A stretch of DNA of 20,184 nucleotides from Bacteroidales bacterium UBA1223. GTDB taxonomy: Bacteria > Bacteroidota > Bacteroidia > Bacteroidales > P3. The stretch spans positions 1 to 20,184 of the forward strand of contig DBXB01000030.1 of NCBI GenBank assembly GCA_002309155.1, read 5' to 3'. Below are positions 8,601 through 14,086 of this stretch, piece by piece. The position numbers were made by a program, and so were the translations under genes. The notes under the pieces are model-generated. The model saw only the letters and a list, made by a program, of their open reading frames with translations, was not told the DNA's origin and ran no database searches. Numbering within the stretch: the first letter of the stretch is position 1; the number at the start of each line of letters is the position of its first letter.

Positions 8601-8753
8601 GTAGACCGATTGGATAAGGGTAGTTATGTGGTTGAATACGATATGTATGTCAATAATGCCGGCAAATACACGTCGGCTCCAACCGTGGTGCAATGCCTAT
8701 ATGCTCCCGAATTCAGAGCCATCTGTCCCACCGCTCCCATCAATGTTGAATGA
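2700..8753 (+). CDS. Alpha-2-macroglobulin family protein, large exported form without thioester motif
   Basis: A 2017-residue protein. The ATG at 2700 is chosen because it gives a clean signal peptide (MFRRFFILILFIPILMQAQ). Upstream in-frame codons only read through a palindrome and an octamer array. There is no lipobox, so the mature protein is probably soluble in the periplasm or exported. Order of regions: helical TPR-like segment with a TPR near residues 310-345; macroglobulin-type beta domains, with VYKPGDTVHFGG near residue 580; an acidic, Ala/Met/Glu-rich stretch (about 1195-1250) where a protease bait could lie; the A2M signature region, FFKPVLKTTEKG then VPELLTKWKVAG (about 1260-1290); an alpha-alpha toroid thioester-type domain with QNSDGGWSW near 1585; and a C-terminal receptor-binding-like beta domain. 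Where relatives carry PYGCxEQ this protein reads PYVSRQQ (S1483 to Q1486), so the thioester cysteine appears lost. Bacterial relatives are thought to trap proteases in the periplasm. No penicillin-binding protein 1C gene, a common partner, adjoins it. Confidence 0.88.
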   Translation: MFRRFFILILFIPILMQAQNTNTPSSASWKKVNEMIEKQHYADADKMATQLYNDALERHDSRQSLIGARFLSIIASEYKENSVDTILARYQELLPNLDATDAAICRLLIARIYSDYYANNQWHIRQNSPSSEPDLDYTLWDLSRFQSVIEKLIRDALADQAMLFSVNSDDLEYLASTHKGKDIDIMPTLNEMALSVAIDIFQSLSFPRLVSSDFDDASLLLATSDKFATMPLKSNDGNRGLARFLMSRLQSTERYHYEKNCGDAMLVNFIINRIDSHIGALVDKDLSSYMEHKLKEDIEYFAPRNSEQITLLYFKLASLYNDGGKFAEAVRYIDEAVRLHPDSPGGAMCYNLGQQIRKTNIQVKIEDYSPSDSYLLGTVDVRNADTIYFRVIAYTDLNNKNFSGQRQKILQQKVYHSFSLVVKHPNDYAWHKSYFSLPPLSQGKYLLVVSTDKGVSTDGFTFVDFEIADVALIPAYPDGDLRQGFLVDRKTGQPVSKCEITLSYDKNDRTKNVVIGTEKTDSKGYYDFTGMLKTREIESYSRLRYSVKYKGRKLELGSAWMRKDHSAKSDEEKLTLYFDRPVYKPGDTVHFGGFLYRGNDFDGNVVSGKKIKLMLKDINYKTIDSLTVTTDSYGQFNGSFVIADDATPGSWHIDAKSYDTYYFKVEAYKQPKFLVTLTKPEVERHFGAMARVDGVAASYTEVPVGGARVSYTVTRKEKVQYWRWNWWMYDAGNSEQLVDKGEIVTDADGLFSVEFIPMPDADADQERRPCYDYIVNVKVTDINGETHEAKTSLTVGYDNSYIELDVENESTDSTSVVASIRNLDGKAIDGDIEVTVSRLRVPEKPKFAHQLSLSQPTPLFNTYGRKRGQSNGESYGGFLDSSKCQMPFTKTEFEKLFPYLDYDGTVSDYTRWSEEKHLHNLRRQVSAESPYNFSLKGCQPGVYKVSVRSFAADGTLISNGERYVVYNPPTADNRKPILSDLINVTVEKSDVRVGESASIRVGSRYDDVTLFMVVFKDEKQLSHEVYSVSKGYFDISIPVTEKMLGGFRVEIAAMKENHFEYESFNFSVPFIHKELKVTWNTFRDNLLPGSEEQWCVEIADKDGKSVDANLLMTMYDISLENYGSLRWTTSLWPSSSYSGSLFSNIVDIRGGWYHIAKEPKYKQVDDYDYSYHYLMLDMPYALSRRYNRRALYSLKSGAPMAKNAMVESDEEVFVVLESAPAGAMYDMVENELGVEEIATATAGVEDGDEKEIQVRQNLNTLAFFKPVLKTTEKGSVTFSFTVPELLTKWKVAGVAWTPQLMFGSITGEAVSRKPLMAVPNVPRFLRHGDTCLFSVKVSNTSGVRQPVTVSIEMTDAISGELLPIVVGPVSKQLELADGRSGEVSFRIAIPTTGPCMVNYKVIARGEGCSDGEQGPIPLLPSRQLVTESMAFYVNGNDVKHFELKHLTGYKAEDPKNTLVHHSLTVDLTPDPLWLAIQSLPYVSRQQNPSNIYLANAVFANSISRQIVDQNPYIEKLFESWKVGDPDAFVSALERNSDLKQTVVEATPWLRDAVSEEQRQKDIANYFDKEKIDRLLASQLRTLMDGQNSDGGWSWISGCSWSSQYTTQYILKTFGQLKQHGVDIDGGTSRAIEKALDYVDRETYKYYEKYLKKSGCEAINLDYLYLISYFPSHKMSSKHKEAYDYFYRNALKHDKEYKSLYSQAVLALVFHRHGDTDKAREMLYRVKQKALKSDEMGMYWRDNISGWLWNERPIETQALLIRAFTEITGYDEDVARMQQWLLKQKQTTSWSTDVSTANAIQALLVNTKSSERQSDVSVAFGTHLLKTDADNPRIHISQRLAAEEIRPSDGKVTVTKKDDGIAWGAIYWQYFENLEKIPYSSMGITIRRTLLRINDDNSVTPVGEGCSLKVGDRVRVRLELTCDRNLEYVQVSEPRNAAMEPVSTASGWRWNKGLSFYTSVTNTALTLYVDRLDKGSYVVEYDMYVNNAGKYTSAPTVVQCLYAPEFRAICPTAPINVE

Positions 8754-8783
8754 AAAAAGTTCCATTTCATGTGCGTAAGTGTA

Positions 8784-8829
8784 ATGCCCTCGAGGGGACC
8801 CGAGCTCCAGTGGAGCTTGGGAAGGGCGT
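8784..8829 (+). other. GC-rich nested hairpin, possible transcript-end or RNA element
   Basis: An inner stem pairs CCCGAGCTCC (8799-8808) with GGAGCTTGGG (8812-8821) across a three-base loop, ten pairs including one G-U. An outer stem pairs ATGCCCT (8784-8790) with AGGGCGT (8823-8829), seven pairs including one wobble. A separate perfect palindrome CCCTCGAGGG (8787-8796) competes with the outer stem. It lies 31-76 bases after the macroglobulin stop and before the promoter at 8870. There is no U-tract, so terminator function is uncertain. It contains none of the repeat modules. Confidence 0.45.
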
Positions 8830-8869
8830 ACCGGCGTATTAAAAATGTTAATTATTTTAAAAAAAATCG

Positions 8870-8877
8870 TATCTTTG
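8870..8877 (+). promoter_or_regulatory. Bacteroidota-type promoter -7 box for the acyl-CoA ligase
   Basis: TATCTTTG matches the Bacteroidota primary sigma -7 consensus TAnnTTTG exactly, in an AT-rich setting. A weak -33 candidate (TGTTAATT) starts at 8846. Transcription would begin near 8884, leaving a 5' leader of about 45 bases before the ATG at 8929. This also excludes upstream in-frame starts for that gene. Confidence 0.7.
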
Positions 8878-8928
8878 CAAAATAATTTAACATTAAATGG
8901 AACTAATAAACATAAATACTTGCAACTA

Positions 8929-10713
8929 ATGAACGAACCAACTAGACTCTTCGATTTATTGGAATGGCGTAAGGCCCAACATCCGGAACGCCCGGTGTTT
9001 AAATATAAGGAAAAGGGCGAATGGAAATCCCATTATATTGATGAATATATTGAGAAAGTCGACTTGATTAGTTACGCCCTGCTCCATCTCGGCGTCAAAA
9101 AAGGCGAAAACATCGGTCTTATCTCCTCGGGACTCCCTGAGTGGAACTATGTCGATTTCGGAGTTCAGCAGACCGGCGCGGTGCTGTTGCCCATATATCC
9201 CACCATCAGCGAGGATGATTACCAGTTTATTCTCAACGACGCCAACGTGAGACTTTTGGTTGTGGAAACTCCAACGCTCTACAACAAAATCACTAATATC
9301 AGAGCAAAGCTGCCTCATCTCGAGAATCTCTGCACCATTGTTCCCATGGAGGGTGTCAAGTCGCTTGACGATATATATGATCTTGGTCGCCGTTATCTGT
9401 CTGAGAACCCTGACGCTCCCGCCAGATTGCAAAGCATCAAAGACAGCCTTACCACCGACGATATCTGCACGATGATCTACACTAGCGGCACCACAGGAAC
9501 TCCCAAGGGCGCCATGCTTACCCACCGCGGACTGATAATGAATGTCCAGGAAATCAAGGAGAGTCCCGGAAAAACTTGGACTAAGGCTCTCAGTTGGCTG
9601 CCGATGTGTCATATCTATGAGCGTATGATGGGCTACCTCTATCAGTGGCTCTGTTTCGAGATTGCATACGCTGAGAGCATCGCCAAGGTCGGCGACAACT
9701 GCAAAGAGATTAGTCCTAACATGATGGCGTGTGTGCCCCGTTTCATCGAGAAGGTCTACGACAAGATCTTCCGTAAGGGTGAGAAGATGACTGGCATCAA
9801 GAAGAAAATCTTCGACTGGGCTATCGACCTGGCGTTCCGTTACGACCTCGACGAGTCGAAACTCTCTGCTTGGTACAAATGTCAGAAGGCTATCGCCGAC
9901 AAGTTGGTGTATAAAGAGATACGCGAAAGTATGGGTGGCGAACTCTATATGCTTGTCAGCGGCGGCGCCACCATCCAGCCACGACTCACGAGGTTCTTCT
10001 CCTGCGTGGGACTGGACCTTTACGAGGGTTATGGCCTCACAGAGTGCTCGCCTCTTATCGCCGTCACCAACAGCAACAAGAAAGGACGTAAGATAGGTTC
10101 GGTGGGTTTCGCCATGCGTTCGATTGAGGTGAGACTGGACCCTGCCACCAACGAGATTCAGTGTCGTGGAGGCAACGTGATGAAGGGTTACTACAATGCC
10201 CCCGAACTTACCGCTGAGGCTATTGATTCCGAGGGCTGGTTCCATACCGGCGACACCGGTTATTTCGACGCCGACGGCTACCTCTTCATCACCGGCCGCA
10301 CCAAGAGCATGTTCAAGACCTCGATGGGCAAATACATCAATCCTGAGGTCATCGAGGAGAAGATGAAGCAGTCACCATTCATTCTCGACATGATGGTGGT
10401 GGGCGCTGAGCAGAAATTCGCCGCGGCGCTTATAGCTCCTGATTTCGACATGCTGAAAGACTGGTGCCAACGTCACGGCGTCGACGCTCAGAGCAAGGAA
10501 GAGATGATTGCCGACAAGAAAGTCATTGCCCGCTATCAGAAAGTCGTGGATAAATATAACGCCGAACTTGGTGTTACTGAGCAGGTGAAAATGTTCAAAC
10601 TTGTCGCCGACTCGTGGACTGAGGCAAACAAGATGCTCACTCCGACTCAGAAACTGATTCGCCGCAATGTCGCGGCCGCCTATTCTGAGCAGATCGACAG
10701 TCTGTTCAAATAG
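8929..10713 (+). CDS. Long-chain fatty acid--CoA ligase (AMP-binding, FadD-like)
   Basis: A 594-residue cytoplasmic or membrane-associated enzyme that activates fatty acids with ATP to acyl-adenylate, then transfers them to CoA. Adenylate-forming motifs: P-loop YTSGTTGTPKG (from residue 184), YEGYGLTECSPL, GWFHTGDTGYFDADG, the hinge segment GRTKSMFKTSMGKYINPE, and a C-terminal lysine in TPTQKLIRR. Length and motif order fit the long-chain (FACL) branch rather than short-chain acetyl-CoA synthetases. The ATG at 8929 is chosen because a consensus promoter sits at 8870-8877, inside any longer reading. It is the only plus-strand gene here with a recognisable canonical promoter and no modular repeat leader. 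Substrate chain length is inferred from the family. Confidence 0.92.
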   Translation: MNEPTRLFDLLEWRKAQHPERPVFKYKEKGEWKSHYIDEYIEKVDLISYALLHLGVKKGENIGLISSGLPEWNYVDFGVQQTGAVLLPIYPTISEDDYQFILNDANVRLLVVETPTLYNKITNIRAKLPHLENLCTIVPMEGVKSLDDIYDLGRRYLSENPDAPARLQSIKDSLTTDDICTMIYTSGTTGTPKGAMLTHRGLIMNVQEIKESPGKTWTKALSWLPMCHIYERMMGYLYQWLCFEIAYAESIAKVGDNCKEISPNMMACVPRFIEKVYDKIFRKGEKMTGIKKKIFDWAIDLAFRYDLDESKLSAWYKCQKAIADKLVYKEIRESMGGELYMLVSGGATIQPRLTRFFSCVGLDLYEGYGLTECSPLIAVTNSNKKGRKIGSVGFAMRSIEVRLDPATNEIQCRGGNVMKGYYNAPELTAEAIDSEGWFHTGDTGYFDADGYLFITGRTKSMFKTSMGKYINPEVIEEKMKQSPFILDMMVVGAEQKFAAALIAPDFDMLKDWCQRHGVDAQSKEEMIADKKVIARYQKVVDKYNAELGVTEQVKMFKLVADSWTEANKMLTPTQKLIRRNVAAAYSEQIDSLFK

Positions 10714-10817
10714 TTGGCTTCAGTTTTAGCTTGGTTGAAATGTTAAAAAAAATACCGTGCGTATACAATAAAAAAAGTAAAAATTAGTTATTAATTTAAC
10801 TTAAATACCTTATTAAA
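10714..10817 (+). other. AT-rich non-coding stretch after the acyl-CoA ligase
   Basis: First part of the 301-base gap before the response regulator. It is strongly AT-rich with A-runs. TACCTTAT at 10806-10813 is a poor match to TAnnTTTG and is the only promoter-like string I see. No gene or strong hairpin is visible. The rest of the gap (10818-11009) is filled by repeat modules listed separately. Confidence 0.4.
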
Positions 10818-10880
10818 GGTTTTAAAGGTTTCAAAGGTTAAAAAGGTTAAAAAGGTTTTAAAGGTTAAAAAGGTTTTAAA
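10818..10880 (+). repeat. GGTTNNAAA nonamer array (7 units)
   Basis: Seven nonamers in perfect register, with NN being TT, TC, AA, AA, TT, AA, TT. There is a single C in 63 bases. It is followed directly by the constant spacer, as at 1292. Confidence 0.85.
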
Positions 10881-10899
10881 GTATAAAATAAATCATTTG
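10881..10899 (+). promoter_or_regulatory. Constant spacer element, second copy
   Basis: Identical over 19 bases to 1292-1310 and in the same place after a GGTTTTAAA unit. Here it is followed by a heptamer array and then a second AATCATTTG (10937-10945) leading into decamers. Its function is unknown and the promoter reading is weak. Confidence 0.35.
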
Positions 10900-10901
10900 T
10901 C

Positions 10902-10936
10902 TAATCACTAATCACCAATCACTTATCACTATTCAA
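10902..10936 (+). repeat. TAATCAC heptamer array (5 units)
   Basis: TAATCAC twice, CAATCAC, TTATCAC and TATTCAA, all G-free. It sits between the constant spacer and a second AATCATTTG, and this array type appears only here in the window. Confidence 0.7.
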
Positions 10937-10945
10937 AATCATTTG

Positions 10946-10975
10946 TCCCTTAACTCCCCTTAACTCCCCTTAACT
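10946..10975 (+). repeat. YCCCTTAACT decamer array (3 units)
   Basis: TCCCTTAACT followed by two CCCCTTAACT, then two C bases and the octamer array. It follows AATCATTTG, as at 1311 and 12697. Confidence 0.85.
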
Positions 10976-10977
10976 CC

Positions 10978-11009
10978 TTATCAACATATCAACAATTCAA
11001 CATATCAAA
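10978..11009 (+). repeat. ATATCAAC-type octamer leader array (4 units)
   Basis: TTATCAAC, ATATCAAC, AATTCAAC, ATATCAAA, ending five bases before the ATG at 11015. It is G-free, and no Shine-Dalgarno sequence is present. Confidence 0.85.
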
Positions 11010-11014
11010 GCATT

Positions 11015-11716
11015 ATGAATCTAGGTATTAAATTGTTAGTCGCTGAAGATGATCCCAATATGGGAACCATCCTCAAAGTTTACCTTACTCAGAAAGGCTA
11101 TACCGTATTCCTTGTGACCGACGGTCAGCAAGTTCTCGATGTCTATAAGGAAGGCAATGTCGACGCATGTATCCTTGATGTGATGATGCCCGTCAAAGAT
11201 GGTTTTACCGTCGCCAAGGAAATCCGCCGCATCGATAAAAACATCCCTATCCTCTTCCTTACCGCCAAAGCTCTTGAGGCTGACAAACTCAAAGGTTTCG
11301 AGGTTGGAGCCGATGACTATATCACCAAACCTTTCAGCATGGAGGAACTTCTGGCTCGTATCAATGCCACTATCCGTCGTTCTTTCGATGAGAATAAGCC
11401 TGAAAACAACCAATTTAACATCGGCAAATTCAAGTTCGACTATAATTACCAGACTCTCACATATCTCGACGAACCTCCTCAGCGTCTCACTTCCAAGGAG
11501 AGCGAATTGCTGCGCCTTTTCTGCATCAATTTCAACCAGCTCATCGACCGTTCCAGCACGCTGCAGAAGATATGGAAAGACGACTCTTATTTCGCCGCAC
11601 GCAGCATGGATGTCTATATTACCAAGTTGCGTAAATATCTCAAAGCCGATCCCTCTGTTCAGATTGTCAACGTACATGGCGTGGGATTCAAACTTACTAT
11701 CAAGTCCGGCGAATAA
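11015..11716 (+). CDS. rprY: RprY-like OmpR/PhoB-family response regulator
   Basis: A 233-residue cytoplasmic transcription regulator. The receiver domain (about 5-120) has the acidic pair D12-D13, phosphoacceptor D55 in LDVMMP, T83 and K105 in ITKPFS. A winged-helix DNA-binding domain follows (about 135-230), with RLTSKESELLRLF and ARSMDVYITKLRKYLKADP. These phrases closely match Bacteroides RprY from memory, including GADDYITKPFSMEELLARI and the ARSMDVYITKLRK recognition-helix region. No histidine kinase such as RprX adjoins it, so it is an orphan here, as in Porphyromonas gingivalis. The ATG at 11015 starts directly after an octamer array. A PhnP-like hydrolase follows after 14 bases and is probably on the same transcript. 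Regulon and signal cannot be read from this window. Confidence 0.9.
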   Translation: MNLGIKLLVAEDDPNMGTILKVYLTQKGYTVFLVTDGQQVLDVYKEGNVDACILDVMMPVKDGFTVAKEIRRIDKNIPILFLTAKALEADKLKGFEVGADDYITKPFSMEELLARINATIRRSFDENKPENNQFNIGKFKFDYNYQTLTYLDEPPQRLTSKESELLRLFCINFNQLIDRSSTLQKIWKDDSYFAARSMDVYITKLRKYLKADPSVQIVNVHGVGFKLTIKSGE

Positions 11717-11730
11717 CAACTGTCTCTATC

Positions 11731-12510
11731 GTGAAACTCACATTTCTCGGAACCGGCACTTCGCAGGGGGTCCCTGTTATTACTTGCACTTGCGACGTCT
11801 GTCGGTCAACCGACCCTCGCGACAAGCGTCTCCGTACATCAGCATTTCTAAGAATACCGCAAGGACCCGACATCTTGTTTGATATCGGTCCCGATTTTCG
11901 TGCCCAGATGTTGGCCAACGGAATCTCTCACATCGACGCCATTCTGCTCACTCACGCCCATCGCGACCATATCTCTGGTATCGACGACATCCGGCCGTTC
12001 AACTGGACTCAGCATGGCAAACTGGACCTTTACGCCAACGCTCCCGCTTTAGCTACTTTTCACCACGACTATCATTATATCTTTGAACCGCACATCTATC
12101 CCGGTCTGCCTGAGGTGGAGACACACGACGTCTCCGACGCGGCACCCTTTGCCATCGGCAAGGCTCTCGTAACCCCTGTCCGCGGACTTCATAAAGACTT
12201 GCCGGTGCTCGGATTCAGGGTCGACGACGGTGCGTCACGCATGGTCTATATCACCGATATGAACCACCTTACTGATGACGAACTCCCGAAACTACAGAAT
12301 CTGGATGTCCTTGTCATCAACGCCCTGAGACAAAAAACTCATTTCTCCCATTTCTGTCTGCCCGAGGCTCTTGAGGTCATCCAGCGTGTGAACCCCCGTG
12401 AGGCCTACATCACCCACCTCAGTCACGAAATGGGCCTCCATAACGACGTCGACTCGTCCCTGCCACCCCACATCCACATCGCCTACGATAACCTCTCAAT
12501 AAATTTCTAA
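11731..12510 (+). CDS. PhnP-like MBL-fold metallo-hydrolase (cyclic phosphate phosphodiesterase family)
   Basis: A 259-residue cytoplasmic enzyme. The metal-binding motif H75-A-H77-R-D79-H80 is preceded by LLT, with further candidate ligands in GLHKD, YITD and THLSH. The N-terminal LGTGTSQGVPV followed by C19-x-C21-x2-C24 matches the extra zinc site of E. coli PhnP, whose fourth ligand is a late histidine in THISHQ; here THLSHE. PhnP hydrolyses phosphoribosyl cyclic phosphate in phosphonate use, but no other phn gene is present. A different cyclic-phosphate or nucleotide substrate is therefore possible. The start is GTG, 14 bases after the response-regulator stop. No ATG fits the conserved N terminus KLTFLGTG. 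The gap is too short for its own repeat leader, which supports co-transcription with the regulator. Confidence 0.87.
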   Translation: MKLTFLGTGTSQGVPVITCTCDVCRSTDPRDKRLRTSAFLRIPQGPDILFDIGPDFRAQMLANGISHIDAILLTHAHRDHISGIDDIRPFNWTQHGKLDLYANAPALATFHHDYHYIFEPHIYPGLPEVETHDVSDAAPFAIGKALVTPVRGLHKDLPVLGFRVDDGASRMVYITDMNHLTDDELPKLQNLDVLVINALRQKTHFSHFCLPEALEVIQRVNPREAYITHLSHEMGLHNDVDSSLPPHIHIAYDNLSINF

Positions 12511-12514
12511 ATAA

Positions 12515-12550
12515 AGTTTAAAAGGTTTTAAAGGTTAAAAAGGTTTTAAA
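12515..12550 (+). repeat. GGTTNNAAA nonamer array (4 units)
   Basis: AGTTTAAAA, GGTTTTAAA, GGTTAAAAA, GGTTTTAAA, starting four bases after the upstream stop. It continues as octamers GTATAAGA, GTTTAAAA, GTTTAATC (12551-12574) into the palindrome. From 12511 to 12573 there is no C. Confidence 0.85.
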
Positions 12551-12574
12551 GTATAAGAGTTTAAAAGTTTAATC

Positions 12575-12644
12575 ATTTCGTGACCGGTGACCTGTGACCG
12601 GTGATACGATCGGGTCACAGTTCACGGGTCACAGTTCACAAAAT
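12575..12644. repeat. 70-bp heptad palindrome, copy B
   Basis: Inverted repeat centred on CGATCG (12607-12612). About 59 bases from 12576 are identical to copy A. The right arm carries two small changes (TTCACA in place of GTCACG), so pairing near the outer end is slightly weaker. It is preceded by AATCATTT, the same boundary that precedes decamer arrays elsewhere. Confidence 0.9.
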
Positions 12645-12696
12645 TAAAATTCTCCATTCACAATTCACGAAACAATTCACAATCCAAAATCATTTG

Positions 12697-12726
12697 TCCC
12701 TTAACTCCCCTTAACTTCCCTTAACT
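12697..12726 (+). repeat. YCCCTTAACT decamer array (3 units)
   Basis: TCCCTTAACT, CCCCTTAACT, TCCCTTAACT, preceded by AATCATTTG at 12688-12696. Between it and the palindrome, 12650-12686 is loosely repetitive ATTCACA-type sequence. Confidence 0.85.
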
Positions 12727-12728
12727 CC

Positions 12729-12752
12729 ATATCAACATATCAACATATCAAC
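12729..12752 (+). repeat. ATATCAAC octamer leader array (3 units)
   Basis: Three identical ATATCAAC units followed by ATCCCA and the ATG at 12759. G-free, with no Shine-Dalgarno sequence. Confidence 0.85.
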
Positions 12753-12758
12753 ATCCCA

Positions 12759-13859
12759 ATGCTCCACATCGTCTCTTTCAATGTCCCGTACCCCGCCAAT
12801 TATGGTGGTGTAATCGACGTCTTCTATCGCCTCAAGGCGTTGAAGTCTCTGGGATTGGAGATTCATCTGCATGCTTTTGAGTATGGACGTGGCGAGCAGG
12901 AGGCATTGAGGGATTACTGTAGCGAGATTACTTATTACCCACGAATGACCGGTCTTAGGAGCGCCTTCTCCCGCAGACCTTATATAGTACAGTCGCGTGC
13001 GTCTGACCAACTTATCACAAACCTGCGAAAGGACGACAGTCCCATCCTCCTTGAGGGGCTGCACTGCTGCTCGGTGTTGGAACAGATTAATGACCGCAAG
13101 ATATTGGTGAGAGCACATAATGTGGAGCACGACTACTACGCTCGCCTCGCCGCCGCCGAGCCTCATCTTCTGCGACGCATATACCTCCGCACCGACGCCC
13201 GTCGACTTAGACGCTATGAGCCTATACTTACCAAAGCGTCGGCGGTGCTCGCTGTCACCAAGTCTGATCTCGTTCATTTCCAAAATATAGGGTGTCGCAA
13301 TGTGCTGCTGATGCCTTCTTCACATCCCGACGATGAGGTGGTGTCAATCCCAGGTAGGGGAGACTTCATCCTCTATCATGGCGACCTCTCTGTCGCTGAG
13401 AATGTGAAGACTGTCACCTTCCTCGCCACCAACATTATCCCCCGCATACCATACAAGGTCGTCGTCGCCGGCCGCAATCCGTCGCCCACTCTCACATCTC
13501 TTCTTGCCAGGTTCGGCAACGTGGAACTGGTGGCCAATCCCGACGACAGTCAGATGCACGGATTTATAAGCCAGGCTCATGTGTCGTTGTTGCTCACCGA
13601 CCAGCCCACGGGACTGAAACTCAAATTACTCAACTCTCTCTTCGCCGGCCGTCACTGTCTCGTCAACAGCGCGATGGTGTCTGGCACCGAACTTGGACAA
13701 CTCTGCACCGTCGCTGACACTACCGATGACATGCTTCACGCTCTCGCCGATCTTATGGCAACACCTTTCTCTCAGTCCGACATCGAACGCCGCTCCCTCC
13801 TCCTAGGCACTCTCTACAGCAACGCCGCCAACGCCAAACTCCTCGTCTCACTCCTTTAA
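12759..13859 (+). CDS. GT-B fold glycosyltransferase (family 4-like)
   Basis: A 366-residue cytoplasmic protein with no signal peptide. The N-terminal half starts with HIVSFNVPYPANYGGVIDVFYRLKAL, the usual acceptor-side Rossmann domain with a glycine turn. The C-terminal half has FILYHGDLSVAEN, then YKVVVAGRNPSP, then TDQPTGLKLKLLNSLFAGRHCLVN, which is the donor-binding pattern of family 4 enzymes (strand, AGR, and G-x-K-x-K-L-L helix). Such enzymes transfer sugars to lipid or polysaccharide acceptors at the inner face of the membrane. No other glycan genes adjoin it, so the acceptor cannot be inferred. The ATG is chosen by its position after the octamer array. The stop is followed within two bases by a nonamer array. 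Confidence 0.83.
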   Translation: MLHIVSFNVPYPANYGGVIDVFYRLKALKSLGLEIHLHAFEYGRGEQEALRDYCSEITYYPRMTGLRSAFSRRPYIVQSRASDQLITNLRKDDSPILLEGLHCCSVLEQINDRKILVRAHNVEHDYYARLAAAEPHLLRRIYLRTDARRLRRYEPILTKASAVLAVTKSDLVHFQNIGCRNVLLMPSSHPDDEVVSIPGRGDFILYHGDLSVAENVKTVTFLATNIIPRIPYKVVVAGRNPSPTLTSLLARFGNVELVANPDDSQMHGFISQAHVSLLLTDQPTGLKLKLLNSLFAGRHCLVNSAMVSGTELGQLCTVADTTDDMLHALADLMATPFSQSDIERRSLLLGTLYSNAANAKLLVSLL

Positions 13860-13860
13860 G

Positions 13861-13959
13861 GGTTTTAAAGGTTTCAAAAGTTAAAAAGGTTTTAAAGGTT
13901 TCAAAGGTTTCAAAGGTTAAAAAGGTTAAAAAGGTTTTAAAGGTTTCAAAGGTTTAAAA
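13861..13959 (+). repeat. GGTTNNAAA nonamer array (11 units)
   Basis: Longest array of this family: eleven nonamers in unbroken register with NN being TT, TC, AA or TA (third unit starts AGTT). It is followed by octamers GTTTAAGA, GTTTAAAA, GTTTAATC and then the palindrome. It begins two bases after the upstream stop codon. C occurs only in the TTTCAAA variants. Confidence 0.9.
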
Positions 13960-13983
13960 GTTTAAGAGTTTAAAAGTTTAATC

Positions 13984-14053
13984 ATTTCGTGACCGGTGAC
14001 CGGTGACCGGTGATACGATCGGGTCACAGTTCACGGGTCACAGTTCACGAAAT
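13984..14053. repeat. 70-bp heptad palindrome, copy C
   Basis: Inverted repeat centred on CGATCG (14016-14021). It differs from copy A in one left-arm base (GTGACCG in place of GTGACCT) and at one base near the right outer end. It is preceded by AATCATTT and followed directly by octamers. The continuous in-frame reading through it is judged accidental. Confidence 0.9.
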
Positions 14054-14081
14054 CAACATATCAACTTATCAACTTATCAAC
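14050..14081 (+). repeat. ATATCAAC-type octamer leader array (4 units)
   Basis: AAATCAAC, ATATCAAC, TTATCAAC, TTATCAAC, then ATCCC and the ATG at 14087. The first unit shares its AAAT with the end of the palindrome, so the two modules are directly fused. G-free. Confidence 0.85.
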
Positions 14082-14086
14082 ATCCC

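Noticed and set aside
8799..8821. Known riboswitch or tRNA-like structure after the macroglobulin gene
   Set aside because: Only two short stems and a competing palindrome are present, and no conserved riboswitch core or tRNA arms could be recognised.
8845..8928. Earlier in-frame start for the acyl-CoA ligase
   Set aside because: It would place a consensus -7 promoter box (8870-8877) inside the coding sequence, and the extra residues resemble no family N terminus.
8956..10245. Long open frame of 429 codons antisense to the acyl-CoA ligase
   Set aside because: It is a codon-bias shadow. The sense strand carries all adenylate-forming motifs, and the antisense translation shows no recognisable domain.
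13861..14081. CRISPR-like array
   Set aside because: Units are 8-9 bases in direct contact with no spacers, and no cas genes are present.
14003..14086. N-terminal extension of the thioredoxin-fold protein
   Set aside because: It lies entirely in palindrome and octamer repeats, and the signal peptide starts at 14087.
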